From Synergistaceae bacterium (GTDB taxonomy: Bacteria > Synergistota > Synergistia > Synergistales > Aminobacteriaceae): a DNA stretch of 64,000 bases. Positions 9,204-17,369 of the stretch are shown here, in pieces (the stretch's first letter is position 1; each line of letters starts with the position of its first letter). The stretch is taken from contig JAHDLC010000001.1 of NCBI GenBank assembly GCA_018436595.1, forward strand, positions 1-64,000, in the 5' to 3' direction. A program made the position numbers and the translations under genes. Under the pieces are notes generated by a model. That model was given only the letters and a program-made list of their open reading frames with translations, was not told the origin of the DNA and ran no database searches.

Positions 9204-10271
9204 ATGGACAAGGAAAAGCTGCAGCATTTCCGGGAGAAGATCGACACTCTGGACAAACAGATCGCCGGACTCATCGCCGAGAGGGCGGAGACCGCCAGGG
9301 AGATCGGCAGGGCCAAGGGGGGCGCTCCCGTGTACGATCCCGTCAGGGAAAACCAGGTCATCGGGAGGGTGCTTCTCTCGTGCCCCGGCCTGGACCCGGA
9401 GGCGGTGACCAGAATTTATCGGGAATTAATCTCTCTGTGCCGGGGAGTGCAGCACCGTCCGAAGGCGGCCTTCCTCGGGCCGGAGGGGTCTTTCTCCCAC
9501 GAGGGAGTGTTCGCGGCCTTCGGCGGGACAGTGGATCCCGTGCCGTGCCCCTCCTTCCCCGACGTCTTTGCCGCGGTGGACAAGGGACTGGCCGACTGGG
9601 GCGTGGTTCCTGCGGAAAACTCGCTGGAGGGAACGGTTCTCCCCACCATGGACGCCTTTGCCTCGGCGGCGAAGGATATAGTAATACATAATGAAGTATC
9701 TATTAAGATTGATCACGTGCTCGCCTCGGAGGGAACAGCTCCGGAGGACATCCGGGAAGTTCTTTCCCACCCCCAGGCTCTGGGCCAGTGCAGGGAATGG
9801 CTCCGGGCGAACCTGCCCCGGGCGGAGCAGGTTCCCGTGGGCAGCACGAGCGCGGCGGCGGCGGCGTGCGCCGGACGCCCCGAGCGGGCAGCCGTCTGCA
9901 GCGCCCTGGCCGCGGAGCGGTGCGGACTGTCTGTTCTCGCTGAAAAAATCCAGGACCGGGGAAGCAACAGGACCCGTTTCTGGGTGGTGGGGCGGGGAAC
10001 ACCCCGGAGGGGGGAGCGGAACAAGACCTCGTTCCTGTTCAACGTGGAGCACAAGCCGGGGCGGTTGTTCTACGCCCTGGAGCCCCTCTACGAAAACGGC
10101 CTGAACCTGACCCACATCCAGTCCAGGCCCCTTTCCGGGAGCCCCTTCGAGTACTATTTCTTCATCGACGTGGAAGGGTTCCTTGAGGATGAGCCGGTAC
10201 GGAAGGCTCTCGATACCATGAGGGAGCGGACGGTTTTCCTGCGGCTGCTGGGCTCCTATCCCTGCCGGTGA
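9204..10271 (+). CDS. pheA: Bifunctional chorismate mutase/prephenate dehydratase (P-protein)
   Basis: A 355-residue enzyme converting chorismate to phenylpyruvate. Residues 1 to about 80 are an AroQ chorismate mutase helix bundle (LREKID-type start, RAETAREIG). Residues 88 to about 270 are the dehydratase, with FLGPEGSFSHEG, PAENSLEGTV, LSHPQAL-QC and NRTRFWVV. The rest is an ACT domain (HKPGRLFYAL, THIQSRP) for phenylalanine feedback. The start has GGAGGGAG upstream. Codons at 9676-9713 are a striking run of A/T-ending codons in an otherwise GC-rich gene. The 3' end overlaps aroK convergently by 110 bases. Confidence 0.93.
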   Translation: MDKEKLQHFREKIDTLDKQIAGLIAERAETAREIGRAKGGAPVYDPVRENQVIGRVLLSCPGLDPEAVTRIYRELISLCRGVQHRPKAAFLGPEGSFSHEGVFAAFGGTVDPVPCPSFPDVFAAVDKGLADWGVVPAENSLEGTVLPTMDAFASAAKDIVIHNEVSIKIDHVLASEGTAPEDIREVLSHPQALGQCREWLRANLPRAEQVPVGSTSAAAAACAGRPERAAVCSALAAERCGLSVLAEKIQDRGSNRTRFWVVGRGTPRRGERNKTSFLFNVEHKPGRLFYALEPLYENGLNLTHIQSRPLSGSPFEYYFFIDVEGFLEDEPVRKALDTMRERTVFLRLLGSYPCR

Positions 10272-10833
10272 TTCCGGGGAAGGGCGATTCCACGGACCAC
10301 AGCACCGCCGCCGTGCCGTAGAGGTCTTCCAGTATCCTGTCGGTCACCGACGAAACGGGGAATTCGTCGGTGGCCACCCTGATGTGGCAGTGGGAGTAGG
10401 CAGGGCGGCGCTTGATCATGAGGGCCCTAACGTTTCCGCCGTCCAGCAGGGGGCGGGCGCCTTTCTGCTTCTCGGCCCGGGAGAGCACCGTTTCAGGCCG
10501 GACGTCCAGGATAACGAGCTTCGCGCGGGAGAGGACCATGCCCCGGAGTTCCTCGTTCACCAGGGCGCCTCCGCCGAGGGAGACCACCTGGCGGCTTCCC
10601 TCGAGGGCGCCGGCCACGGCGGCGAATTCGTATCTCCGGAAGGCGGGTTCGCCCAGGATGGAGAAGATCTCCGGAACGGTCATCCCTGCCCGCTCCTCGA
10701 TCACCCTGTCCGTGTCGGTGAAGGTCCATCCGAGCCTCCGGGCGAGTTCGCTTCCCACGCTTGTTTTTCCCGAGCACATGAACCCGCCGATGAAAATGTT
10801 GTCCCGTCCAGTGTCATGAAGGCATGCAGTCAT
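10162..10833 (-). CDS. aroK: Shikimate kinase with long C-terminal tail
   Basis: This enzyme phosphorylates shikimate with ATP. The P-loop is GGFMCSGKTSVG near residues 16-27, with the Mg/shikimate DTD motif (FTDTDRVIEER) and SLGGGALV following; the lid region has KGARPLLDGG. The family usually ends near residue 170-180, while this frame has 223 residues. The last 37 codons are read antisense over the ACT-domain end of pheA and are Pro/Ser/Arg-rich, so they may be fortuitous read-on or a real extension. The start overlaps the aroC stop by 20 bases, indicating coupling in aroA-aroC-aroK. Confidence 0.85.
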   Translation of the reverse strand: MTACLHDTGRDNIFIGGFMCSGKTSVGSELARRLGWTFTDTDRVIEERAGMTVPEIFSILGEPAFRRYEFAAVAGALEGSRQVVSLGGGALVNEELRGMVLSRAKLVILDVRPETVLSRAEKQKGARPLLDGGNVRALMIKRRPAYSHCHIRVATDEFPVSSVTDRILEDLYGTAAVLWSVESPFPGITGRDRSPAAAGKPSAPSWYREPSVPAHPQGTLPRR

Positions 10834-11998
10834 GGAGATTCCACCTTTCAGCGTGTTTTCTGTAAGCCTCGAACCGTTCCTTCAGGTCCTGCATCCGGTC
10901 GCTTCCGAACTGCTCCGCAGCCATGGAGCCCACGATCCATGCCGTCATGGCCTCGGCCACCACGCAGGCCGCCGGGACGGCGCACACGTCGCTCCGTTCA
11001 CTGTGGGCCGCCGACGGTCTCCCCGAAACCGTGTCGAAGGAGAGCAGTCCCTTCCTCATGGTGGGGATGGGCTTCATGGCCGCCCGGATGAAAATTTCCT
11101 GCCCGGTGCTCATGCCGCCTTCGATGCCCCCCGCGTGGTTCGTCTTCCTGGTCCAATGCCCGTCCTCCACGAAAATGGGGTCGTGGACATCCCGCCCGGG
11201 GAGACCGGCGCTGCGGAACCCGTCGCCGACTTCCATTCCCTTGACTGCGGGGATGGCCATGAGGGCTCCGGCGAGGCGTCCGTCCAGCCTGCCGTCCCAT
11301 TCGGTGAAGGAGCCTATGCCTGCCGGAAGGCCGGTGACGGAGACCACGAAGGTTCCCCCGAGGCTGGTTTCCTCTTCCGCTGCGGCGGTGATGCGGGCTT
11401 TCAGGGCGGGCTCGTCCTCCTCCCGGGCGACGCCGAGTTCTGAGAGGGCCGCCCGCCGCCATTCATCGTCGCCCGCCGGAAGGGAAGCTGCCACGCCGCC
11501 GATGGACTCCACGGCGCTGCGGACGGTGACGCCCAGTTCCTTCAGAACGAGGGCCGCCAACGCTCCGGCGAGGGTCCGGGGGGCGGTGGTGCGGGCGCTT
11601 GCCCGTTCCAGGATGTTGCGCATGTTCTCCACGCCGAACTTGATGCTGCCGGGGAGATCGGCGTGGCCAGGCCTGGGGGCCGTGACGGCCTTTTCCCTGT
11701 CGGCGGCGGGGGAGATGCTCCAGGGGTTCATCACGCCGTCCCAGTGCTCCCATTCCGCGTTGTCTACGGAGATACCCACGGGACCGCCCGTGGTGAGTCC
11801 GTTCCGGATTCCTCCCCAGAGAGTGAGTTCATCCCGCTCCACGTTCTTTCTGCCACCCCTGCCGAATCCGCGCCTCCTCCGGGCCATGACGCCGGAAAGG
11901 TCGTCCCGGGAGATGGAAAGCCCTGCGGGAAGCCCGTCCACTACCACGAGAAGTCCCCTGCTGTGGGACTCTCCGCTGGTGAGGAATCTCCAGGCCAT
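10814..11998 (-). CDS. aroC: Chorismate synthase
   Basis: A 394-residue FMN-dependent enzyme making chorismate from EPSP. Signature stretches are FLTSGESHSRG at the N-terminus, RRRRGFGRGGR, RPGHADLPG, and TNHAGGIEGGMSTG in the second half. The start at 11998 is chosen because the family begins right at the W-R-F-L-TSGESH motif; a GTG at 12010 is possible but would overlap aroA. It sits between aroA (2 bases away) and aroK (overlapping). Confidence 0.93.
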   Translation of the reverse strand: MAWRFLTSGESHSRGLLVVVDGLPAGLSISRDDLSGVMARRRRGFGRGGRKNVERDELTLWGGIRNGLTTGGPVGISVDNAEWEHWDGVMNPWSISPAADREKAVTAPRPGHADLPGSIKFGVENMRNILERASARTTAPRTLAGALAALVLKELGVTVRSAVESIGGVAASLPAGDDEWRRAALSELGVAREEDEPALKARITAAAEEETSLGGTFVVSVTGLPAGIGSFTEWDGRLDGRLAGALMAIPAVKGMEVGDGFRSAGLPGRDVHDPIFVEDGHWTRKTNHAGGIEGGMSTGQEIFIRAAMKPIPTMRKGLLSFDTVSGRPSAAHSERSDVCAVPAACVVAEAMTAWIVGSMAAEQFGSDRMQDLKERFEAYRKHAERWNLHDCMPS

Positions 11999-12000
11999 GG

Positions 12001-13287
12001 TCAGATGCACCCCCCGGTGAGCCGGTCAAGAGTGGAGAAGAATCCCGGGTAGGAGATGGCCGCGCACTCCGGATCCTCGATGTCCACTGGGCTGTCGGCG
12101 GCGAGAGCCGCCACGGCGAGGGCCATGGCCACCCGGTGGTCGCCGGAGGCTGAGACCCTTCCGCCCGAGAGCCTGGAAGGCCCTGTGATCCTCCATCCGT
12201 CCTCGAGTTCGGTCACCTTCGCTCCCAGGGCCGAGAGTCCTTTGGCCACCGCCACGATCCGGTCGCTCTCCTTGAAGCGAAGCTCCATGGCGTCCCGGAT
12301 CTCCGTGGTACCCTCCGCAAGGGCCGCCGCCACGGCGAGGATCGGGAGTTCGTCGATGAGCCGGGGGATCTCGGCGCCTGAAACTTCCGTCGCCCGGAGT
12401 CTGCTGGAATGGACGGTGATGGTGCCGGCGGGTTCGCCGCCCCAGAGTCCCGACCGCTCCACGGAGAAGGCCAGCCCCATGCGCTCGAGAACACGGAGAA
12501 GGCCTGTCCGGGTGGGGTTCAGCCCCACGCCGGGAAGGGAGATGGACGAATCGGGGAGGACGGCCGCCGCAACGATCCAGAAGGCGGCGGAGGAGAAGTC
12601 GCCGGGGATGGTCCATTCCCCGCCTCTGAGGGGTTTTGAGGGTGCCATGGTGATGGAGTGTCCGTCGATGTAGAGGGGGATTCCGAGGTGGGCGAGCATC
12701 CGCTCCGTGTGGTCCCTGGAGGCGAGGGGTTCGATGACGGTGGTGGGCTCGTCGGAGGAGAGGCCTGCGAGGAGAAGGGCTGTCTTGACCTGGGCGCTCG
12801 CCGTTTCGAGGACGTGGGTGGCTCCCCGGAGGCGCTTCCCGGTCACTTCCAGGGGGAGGGAGGCTCCGCCTTCGGGACCGTCGATGGTTGCTCCCACGGA
12901 CTGGAGGGGCTTCACGATGCGGAGCATGGGCCGTTTCGACAGACTGGCATCCCCCGTAATGGTGGCCCTGACGCCGGGTTTTCCCGCCAGGAGGCCGCAG
13001 AGGGTCCGGGCCGTCGTGCCCGAATTGCCCGCATCCAGCACCGAGGAGGGAGAGGACAGCCCCGAAGGAGCGGAGACGGAGAGGGTCGTTCCCTTCCGGT
13101 GGATGTCCGCTCCCGCCTTTTCGAGGCAGGAGAGGGTGGACGCGCAGTCCGCCCCGTCGGAGAAATTGTGCGCCGTAATCCCGTCCACGGACACCGCCCC
13201 GAGCAGCGCCGCCCTGTGGGATATGGACTTGTCGCCCGGGAGTGTGACCGTTCCCGTAATCTTTTTCGCCGGATGGATTCTCTTCAT
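12001..13287 (-). CDS. aroA: 3-phosphoshikimate 1-carboxyvinyltransferase (EPSP synthase)
   Basis: A 428-residue two-domain enzyme joining shikimate 3-phosphate and PEP. It shows PGDKSISHRAALLG near the N-terminus, LDAGNSGTTARTLCG, the RLRATEVSGAEIPRLIDELP catalytic stretch, and GDHRVAMALAVAAL near the end. The ATG at 13287 is preferred, with AGGGG about ten bases upstream; a GTG at 13296 sits on top of that site. It is the first structural gene after the Phe/Tyr leader and its terminator, so transcription of aroA-aroC-aroK should depend on that attenuator. Confidence 0.93.
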   Translation of the reverse strand: MKRIHPAKKITGTVTLPGDKSISHRAALLGAVSVDGITAHNFSDGADCASTLSCLEKAGADIHRKGTTLSVSAPSGLSSPSSVLDAGNSGTTARTLCGLLAGKPGVRATITGDASLSKRPMLRIVKPLQSVGATIDGPEGGASLPLEVTGKRLRGATHVLETASAQVKTALLLAGLSSDEPTTVIEPLASRDHTERMLAHLGIPLYIDGHSITMAPSKPLRGGEWTIPGDFSSAAFWIVAAAVLPDSSISLPGVGLNPTRTGLLRVLERMGLAFSVERSGLWGGEPAGTITVHSSRLRATEVSGAEIPRLIDELPILAVAAALAEGTTEIRDAMELRFKESDRIVAVAKGLSALGAKVTELEDGWRITGPSRLSGGRVSASGDHRVAMALAVAALAADSPVDIEDPECAAISYPGFFSTLDRLTGGCI

Positions 13288-13321
13288 TGCCTGCACGCCC
13301 CTTTTTGTGTGGTGTGAAAAT

Positions 13322-13359
13322 AAAAAAGACCGGATCTCGGCTGGAAACCGGATCCGGTC
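13322..13359 (-). terminator. Attenuator terminator of the aroA-aroC-aroK operon
   Basis: A 9-bp stem GACCGGATC/GATCCGGTC (13351-13359 with 13328-13336) extends inward with CGG/CCG and is followed on the minus strand by six T residues (13327-13322). It lies between the leader-peptide stop (13420) and aroA. Confidence 0.88.
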
Positions 13360-13464
13360 TTTGCTGTTCTTTCTTTTCCCCCCTCGGGGGGCGGTCGTTG
13401 TGCCTGTGCTGCTGACCCCTTATCCCCCGAAGCTTTGAGAAGCAAGCCGTCGATCGGTTTCCAG
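13341..13464 (-). promoter_or_regulatory. Predicted antiterminator pairing in the aro leader
   Basis: The RNA copy of 13452-13464, inside the leader-peptide codons just past the tyrosine run, is complementary to the RNA copy of 13341-13354, the loop and 5' stem edge of the terminator. It makes 13 pairs with one bulged base. The two structures exclude each other. The distance from the Tyr codons (about 20-30 bases) leaves the upstream strand free when a ribosome stalls there and masked when it reads on to the stop. Confidence 0.7.
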
Positions 13465-13554
13465 AACAGGACAGACCAGGGGATAATAATAATATCCCTG
13501 GTCGCAGCTAAACGCGAATTCAAACACGAAGGTTGCGTTTATCCTGGAAATCAT
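13420..13554 (-). CDS. aro operon leader peptide (Phe/Tyr-rich)
   Basis: A 44-codon peptide starts with ATG at 13554, with AAAGGAG about 8 bases upstream. It begins MISRINATFVFEFAF: four phenylalanines in seven residues. Then SCDQG is followed by four consecutive TAT tyrosine codons (13484-13495). The Tyr run lies in the loop of a local RNA hairpin (13474-13481 with 13496-13503, GACCAGGG/CCCTGGTC), a likely pause structure. The peptide stops about 60 bases before the terminator stem. Its composition implies that both Phe-tRNA and Tyr-tRNA shortage raise aroACK transcription. A shifted frame over the same DNA reads IIII but has no ribosome-binding site. Confidence 0.85.
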   Translation of the reverse strand: MISRINATFVFEFAFSCDQGYYYYPLVCPVLETDRRLASQSFGG

Positions 13555-13588
13555 CGGTATGCTTCTCCTTTCCCCGAAAGTTTCGTGC

Positions 13589-13617
13589 AAGATACAGCTT
13601 TTTGTCCGCCTTGTCAA
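13589..13617 (-). promoter_or_regulatory. Promoter of the aro leader and operon
   Basis: On the minus strand a perfect TTGACA (13617-13612) is followed after 17 bases by TATCTT (13594-13589), so transcription begins near 13582, just before the leader ribosome-binding site. This is the same geometry as the ilv promoter. Confidence 0.75.
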
Positions 13618-13862
13618 GGGGATTCTTTATCCAATATCATTAATAAAATACAAATCTAAAACAAATGATATTTTAATGCAATAAATACTTTCCTTCCGAA
13701 AGAGCCTCTTCCCGGAACAGCGTCCCGGAACCGGGGTGCCCGTTCGATGTCGCTGGTAAATTCTGTCTATTTGGTCAACCTTTTCCCTCCATGAAAGCGT
13801 ATTGTCAAAAGGGAGCAAAATCACCCAAAAATAAAAAGAATCGGCCGTAACTTGTCAAAATA

Positions 13863-13890
13863 TTGAATTAATCCATAAGTGATTTATATT
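13863..13890 (+). promoter_or_regulatory. Promoter ahead of ppnP
   Basis: TTGAAT (13863-13868), a 16-base spacer and TATATT (13885-13890) lie in a very AT-rich stretch just before ppnP. A second possibility is TTGTCA (13852) with CATAAG. The 13618-13862 gap between the aro promoter and here holds no gene I can support; the sequence TTGTCAAAA occurs twice in it. Confidence 0.5.
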
Positions 13891-13942
13891 CTTAAAGGAA
13901 AAGAAAGCTATTGTGTCAAAATCGCAAAAGGAGCTGGTTCCC

Positions 13943-14254
13943 ATGGATGTGTTCAAAGGGGTGGACATGGCTGTGAAAGGAAACATCTACGAGGAAGGGA
14001 AAGTCACCAGCAGAACCTACTGGACGGCTGAAGGCGAGAGAAAGACTGTGGGGATCATGCTGCCCGGCAGCTACTCCTTCTCCACCTCGTCCAATGAAAA
14101 GATGGAGATAACCAACGGCGGCGTCGAGGTACAGCTCGCCTCCGGCGGGGAATGGACCGGGTACCGTGAAGGCGGGTTCTTCCTGGTGCCTGCCGGAGTT
14201 TCGTTTCAAATCCGCTGCGACGGTATTGCCGAGTATGTCTGCAGCTATTCCTGA
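13943..14254 (+). CDS. ppnP: Pyrimidine/purine nucleoside phosphorylase
   Basis: A 103-residue single-domain cupin of the PpnP (formerly YaiE/DUF1255) family, which splits nucleosides with phosphate. The diagnostic core is present: KVTSRTYWTAEG, KTVGIMLPGSYSF-ST, a turn with MEITNGGVEVQL, then FFLVPAGVSFQI and a terminal EYVCSYS. The ATG at 13943 has AAAAGGAG nine bases upstream; a GTG at 13913 would add ten residues and has a weaker site. It is 47 bases ahead of a molybdenum hydroxylase, which suggests nucleoside or purine breakdown, although that link is inference. Confidence 0.85.
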   Translation: MDVFKGVDMAVKGNIYEEGKVTSRTYWTAEGERKTVGIMLPGSYSFSTSSNEKMEITNGGVEVQLASGGEWTGYREGGFFLVPAGVSFQIRCDGIAEYVCSYS

Positions 14255-14301
14255 GAATAGCTGAACAGCATTATTTGTATCGATCGAAGGAGGGTGCTGC
14301 T

Positions 14302-17223
14302 GTGGCTTTTCGGAAGATGTGGCTGAAGATCAACGGCGCGAACCGGATTTTCATCTGTGACCCAGAGAAAGACTCCCTGGCCGACGTGCTGCGACGCCTT
14401 GGGCTCACCAGCGTCAAGGTCGGCTGCGGGACGGGGGTCTGCGGTTCCTGCTCGGTGATTCTTGACGGGCAGCTCATTCGCTCCTGCACACGGAAAATCG
14501 CGAAAGTGCCGGAATACAGCGAGGTCATTACGCTGGAAGGAATCGGAACCCCGAAGAATCTTCACCCCCTGCAGGTCGCTTTCATGAAATTGGGCGCCGT
14601 CCAGTGCGGCTTCTGCACGCCGGGATTCATCGTGTCTTCCTACGCTCTGCTCCTGGAAAACGCCGACCCGACGCGCAAGGAAGTGAGAGCGTGGTTCCAG
14701 AAACACAAAAACGTCTGCCGCTGCACTGGGTACAAGCAGATTGTCGACGCAGTCATGGAGGCGGCGAAAGTTATCCGGGGCGAAGCGGCCATCGATGAAA
14801 TCGGGCCGTCCTATTCGACGGAGGACGGATATTACGGAAAGCCCGTCGTTCGTCCTACTGCTCTTGCAAAGGTCTGCGGCCTTGCCGATTACGGCGACGA
14901 TCAGGAACTGAAGATGCCCGCGGACACTCTCCATGTTGCCGTCGTGCAGCCCCGGACGGCCCATCATGCCAGGATTCTGGAGATCGACATTTCCGAAGCT
15001 GAGAAGATGCCGGGCGTCAAAAAAGTCATCCTGGCCGCCGATCTCAAGGCCGCCGGCGGGACGAACATAATGGCGGAAGGCCAGATGCACGAACGTACAA
15101 CGGTTATGGCACCAAGCAGGGAAGTGCTCAACGAAACGAAAATATACAGGTACGGCGACGTTGTGGCCCTGGTGGCGGCCGACACGAAGGATCGGGCACG
15201 GGCGGCCGCGGCAAAGGTCAAAGTGAAGATCGAGCAGCTTCCCGAGTACCTGAATTTCCTCGAGGCGGTCATGCCGGACGCTCTGCGCATTCACGAGGAT
15301 ACGCCGAACATCTTCTGCATCCAGCCTCTCCTCAAGGGAGCGGGGCTCGAGGAGCCGACGAAAGTCGCCGAAATAATTGATTCCTCCCCCTACAGCGTCG
15401 AGGGGAGCTTTTATTCCGCCCGCCAGCCCCATCTCACCATAGAAGGGGACAGTGTGCAGGCCTATTTCGACGAGGAAGGGTACCTTACCTTCCAGTGCAA
15501 GTCCCAGGGAGTGTACTCCTCCATCGGCCGCATCGGAAACTCCATCGGCATTCCGAAGGACAGGCTGCGGGTGGTCATGAACCCCACCGGCGCCAGTTTC
15601 GGCTGGTCGACGAATGCCGGCGACCTCTGTCTGGCCGGAGCCGCAGCAGCAGTCCTGAAATCTCCCGTCTCCCTGTCGATGAGCTACGAGGAGCACCAGC
15701 ACTTCTCGGGAAAGCGCTGCCCCTGCCACTCCAACGGACGGGCTGCCTGCGACGAGAACGGCAAAATAACCGCGGTGGAGTTTGATTACGGCATGGACCA
15801 CGGCGCCTACTCCTGGGGCGGGGACGACATCGTCACCAAGCAGCCCCGGTTCGCCTTCTTCCCCTACTATGTGCCCCACGCGGCCGGGCTGTCCCGGATC
15901 GCCAACACGAACCACAACTTCGGCACGGCGTACAGGAGCTACGGTTCCCCCCAGGCCTACACCCTGAGCGAAGCCCTGATGGACATGCTTGCCGAGAAGG
16001 CGGGGATCGACCCCTTCGAGTTCCGGTGGAGGAACATTGCCCGGGAAGGCCAGACCAACATCAACAGCTATCCCTTCCGCCAGTACCCCATGGAAGAGAT
16101 GATGAACATCATGCGCCCCCACTACGAGCGGGCTGTCCGGGAAGCGAAAAAGGGCTACACTCCGGAAAAGCGCCGGGGCGTGGGTCTTTCCTGGGGCGGC
16201 TTCAACGTCACGGAAGGCGGAACCGACAAGGCTACGGTCGCCATCGAGCTGAACCCCGACGGCACCTTCACGAAGTACGACACCTACCAGGAGCTGGGAC
16301 AGGGCGGGGACATCGGTTCCCTCATGCTCACCCTCGAAGCCCTGAAGCCCCTCGGGGTGACTCCGGAGCAGATCCGCCTGGTGCAGAACGACACCAGGCT
16401 CTGCCCGGACTCGGGCATGTCCGGCGCAAGCCGCACCCACTTTATGAGCGGCAACGCCACCATCCTCGCCGCCGAAAAGCTGATCGCCGCCATGCGGAAA
16501 CCGGACGGCACCTACAGGACCTACGACGAGATGAAAGCGGAGGGACTGGAGACGAAGTACTTCGGCACCTACTCGAACACGTCGGTGCCGGGGCTCTGCA
16601 GACTCGATCCGAACACCGGAGTCGGCGATCCCACTCCAGCCTTCACCTACTGCCTGAACCTGGCCGAGGTCGAAGTGGACACCGCCACGGGCAAAACGAC
16701 CGTGCTCCGCTTCACCTGCGTCAGCGATGTGGGGAAAGTCGGAAACATCGACTCCGTCAACGGGCAGGCCTACGGCGGCATATCCCATGCCATCGGCTTC
16801 GCCCTGGGCGAGAATTACGACGATGTCAAGAAACACACGAACATCGCGGCCTCCGGCGTGCCCTACATTGAAACCATCCCGGACGAACTCGAGGTCATCT
16901 ACTACGAGCGTCCGGACGAGAGCGGTCCCTTCGGTTCTTCCGGCGCCTCGGAAGGCTTCCAGTCATCGGGCCACATGGCCGTACTCAACGGGATATACAA
17001 CGCCTGCGGAGTCCGAATCTACGAAATGCCCGCTTCTCCTGAAAAGGTCAAGGCCGGTATCGATATCCTGGCCGCGGGCGGAAAGATCACTCCCCCGAAG
17101 AAGTATTTCCTTGGCTCGGATCTGTACGAGGAACTGGAGAACATCAAGGCCAACCCCGTTCAGGCGGGACCTGAAGACTACTTCGTTCCTCTCGGAAGCG
17201 GAACCGCTGAGCGGTTCTTCTAA
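14302..17223 (+). CDS. Molybdenum aldehyde oxidoreductase (MOP type, xanthine oxidase family)
   Basis: A single 973-residue chain laid out like the Desulfovibrio gigas aldehyde oxidoreductase. Residues 1-75 are a plant-type [2Fe-2S] domain (Cys 42, 47, 50, 62). Residues about 95-160 are the helical [2Fe-2S] domain with VQCGFCTPGF and VCRCTGYK. The rest is the molybdopterin domain. The catalytic base is probably E884 in GSSGASEG. No FAD domain is present, as in the MOP class, so electrons would leave through a ferredoxin or flavodoxin. The GTG at 14302 is seven bases after AAGGAGGG and is preferred. Substrate is unknown; pairing with ppnP leaves purine hydroxylation open, but the architecture favours aldehydes. 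Confidence 0.85.
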   Translation: MAFRKMWLKINGANRIFICDPEKDSLADVLRRLGLTSVKVGCGTGVCGSCSVILDGQLIRSCTRKIAKVPEYSEVITLEGIGTPKNLHPLQVAFMKLGAVQCGFCTPGFIVSSYALLLENADPTRKEVRAWFQKHKNVCRCTGYKQIVDAVMEAAKVIRGEAAIDEIGPSYSTEDGYYGKPVVRPTALAKVCGLADYGDDQELKMPADTLHVAVVQPRTAHHARILEIDISEAEKMPGVKKVILAADLKAAGGTNIMAEGQMHERTTVMAPSREVLNETKIYRYGDVVALVAADTKDRARAAAAKVKVKIEQLPEYLNFLEAVMPDALRIHEDTPNIFCIQPLLKGAGLEEPTKVAEIIDSSPYSVEGSFYSARQPHLTIEGDSVQAYFDEEGYLTFQCKSQGVYSSIGRIGNSIGIPKDRLRVVMNPTGASFGWSTNAGDLCLAGAAAAVLKSPVSLSMSYEEHQHFSGKRCPCHSNGRAACDENGKITAVEFDYGMDHGAYSWGGDDIVTKQPRFAFFPYYVPHAAGLSRIANTNHNFGTAYRSYGSPQAYTLSEALMDMLAEKAGIDPFEFRWRNIAREGQTNINSYPFRQYPMEEMMNIMRPHYERAVREAKKGYTPEKRRGVGLSWGGFNVTEGGTDKATVAIELNPDGTFTKYDTYQELGQGGDIGSLMLTLEALKPLGVTPEQIRLVQNDTRLCPDSGMSGASRTHFMSGNATILAAEKLIAAMRKPDGTYRTYDEMKAEGLETKYFGTYSNTSVPGLCRLDPNTGVGDPTPAFTYCLNLAEVEVDTATGKTTVLRFTCVSDVGKVGNIDSVNGQAYGGISHAIGFALGENYDDVKKHTNIAASGVPYIETIPDELEVIYYERPDESGPFGSSGASEGFQSSGHMAVLNGIYNACGVRIYEMPASPEKVKAGIDILAAGGKITPPKKYFLGSDLYEELENIKANPVQAGPEDYFVPLGSGTAERFF

Positions 17224-17229
17224 TCTCAC

Positions 17230-17268
17230 AACAGGGCGGCGGGTGTGCAATTCCTCCGCCCTGTTTCT
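17230..17268 (+). terminator. Terminator after the aldehyde oxidoreductase
   Basis: A 10-bp stem AACAGGGCGG/CCGCCCTGTT (17230-17239 with 17256-17265) runs into a short T-rich tract. It begins six bases after the oxidoreductase stop and may give only partial termination before the next gene. Confidence 0.65.
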
Positions 17269-17369
17269 CCCTCCGGCCGCACCGGGCGGACATGGTAGAA
17301 TTTCCCCGGAGCAGTCATTGGCCGGGATCCTGGCGATTGCCGGAAGAAGCCCTTTTTCGGAGGATGCTC

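Noticed and set aside
13284-13523. A leader-like frame with IIII over the aro leader
   Set aside because: It is the shifted frame of the same TAT repeats, has no ribosome-binding site, and runs through the terminator.
14245-16836. An 863-codon open frame on the minus strand over the aldehyde oxidoreductase
   Set aside because: It is the antisense shadow of a well-identified gene in GC-rich DNA, has low-complexity His/Gly/Val composition and no ribosome-binding site.
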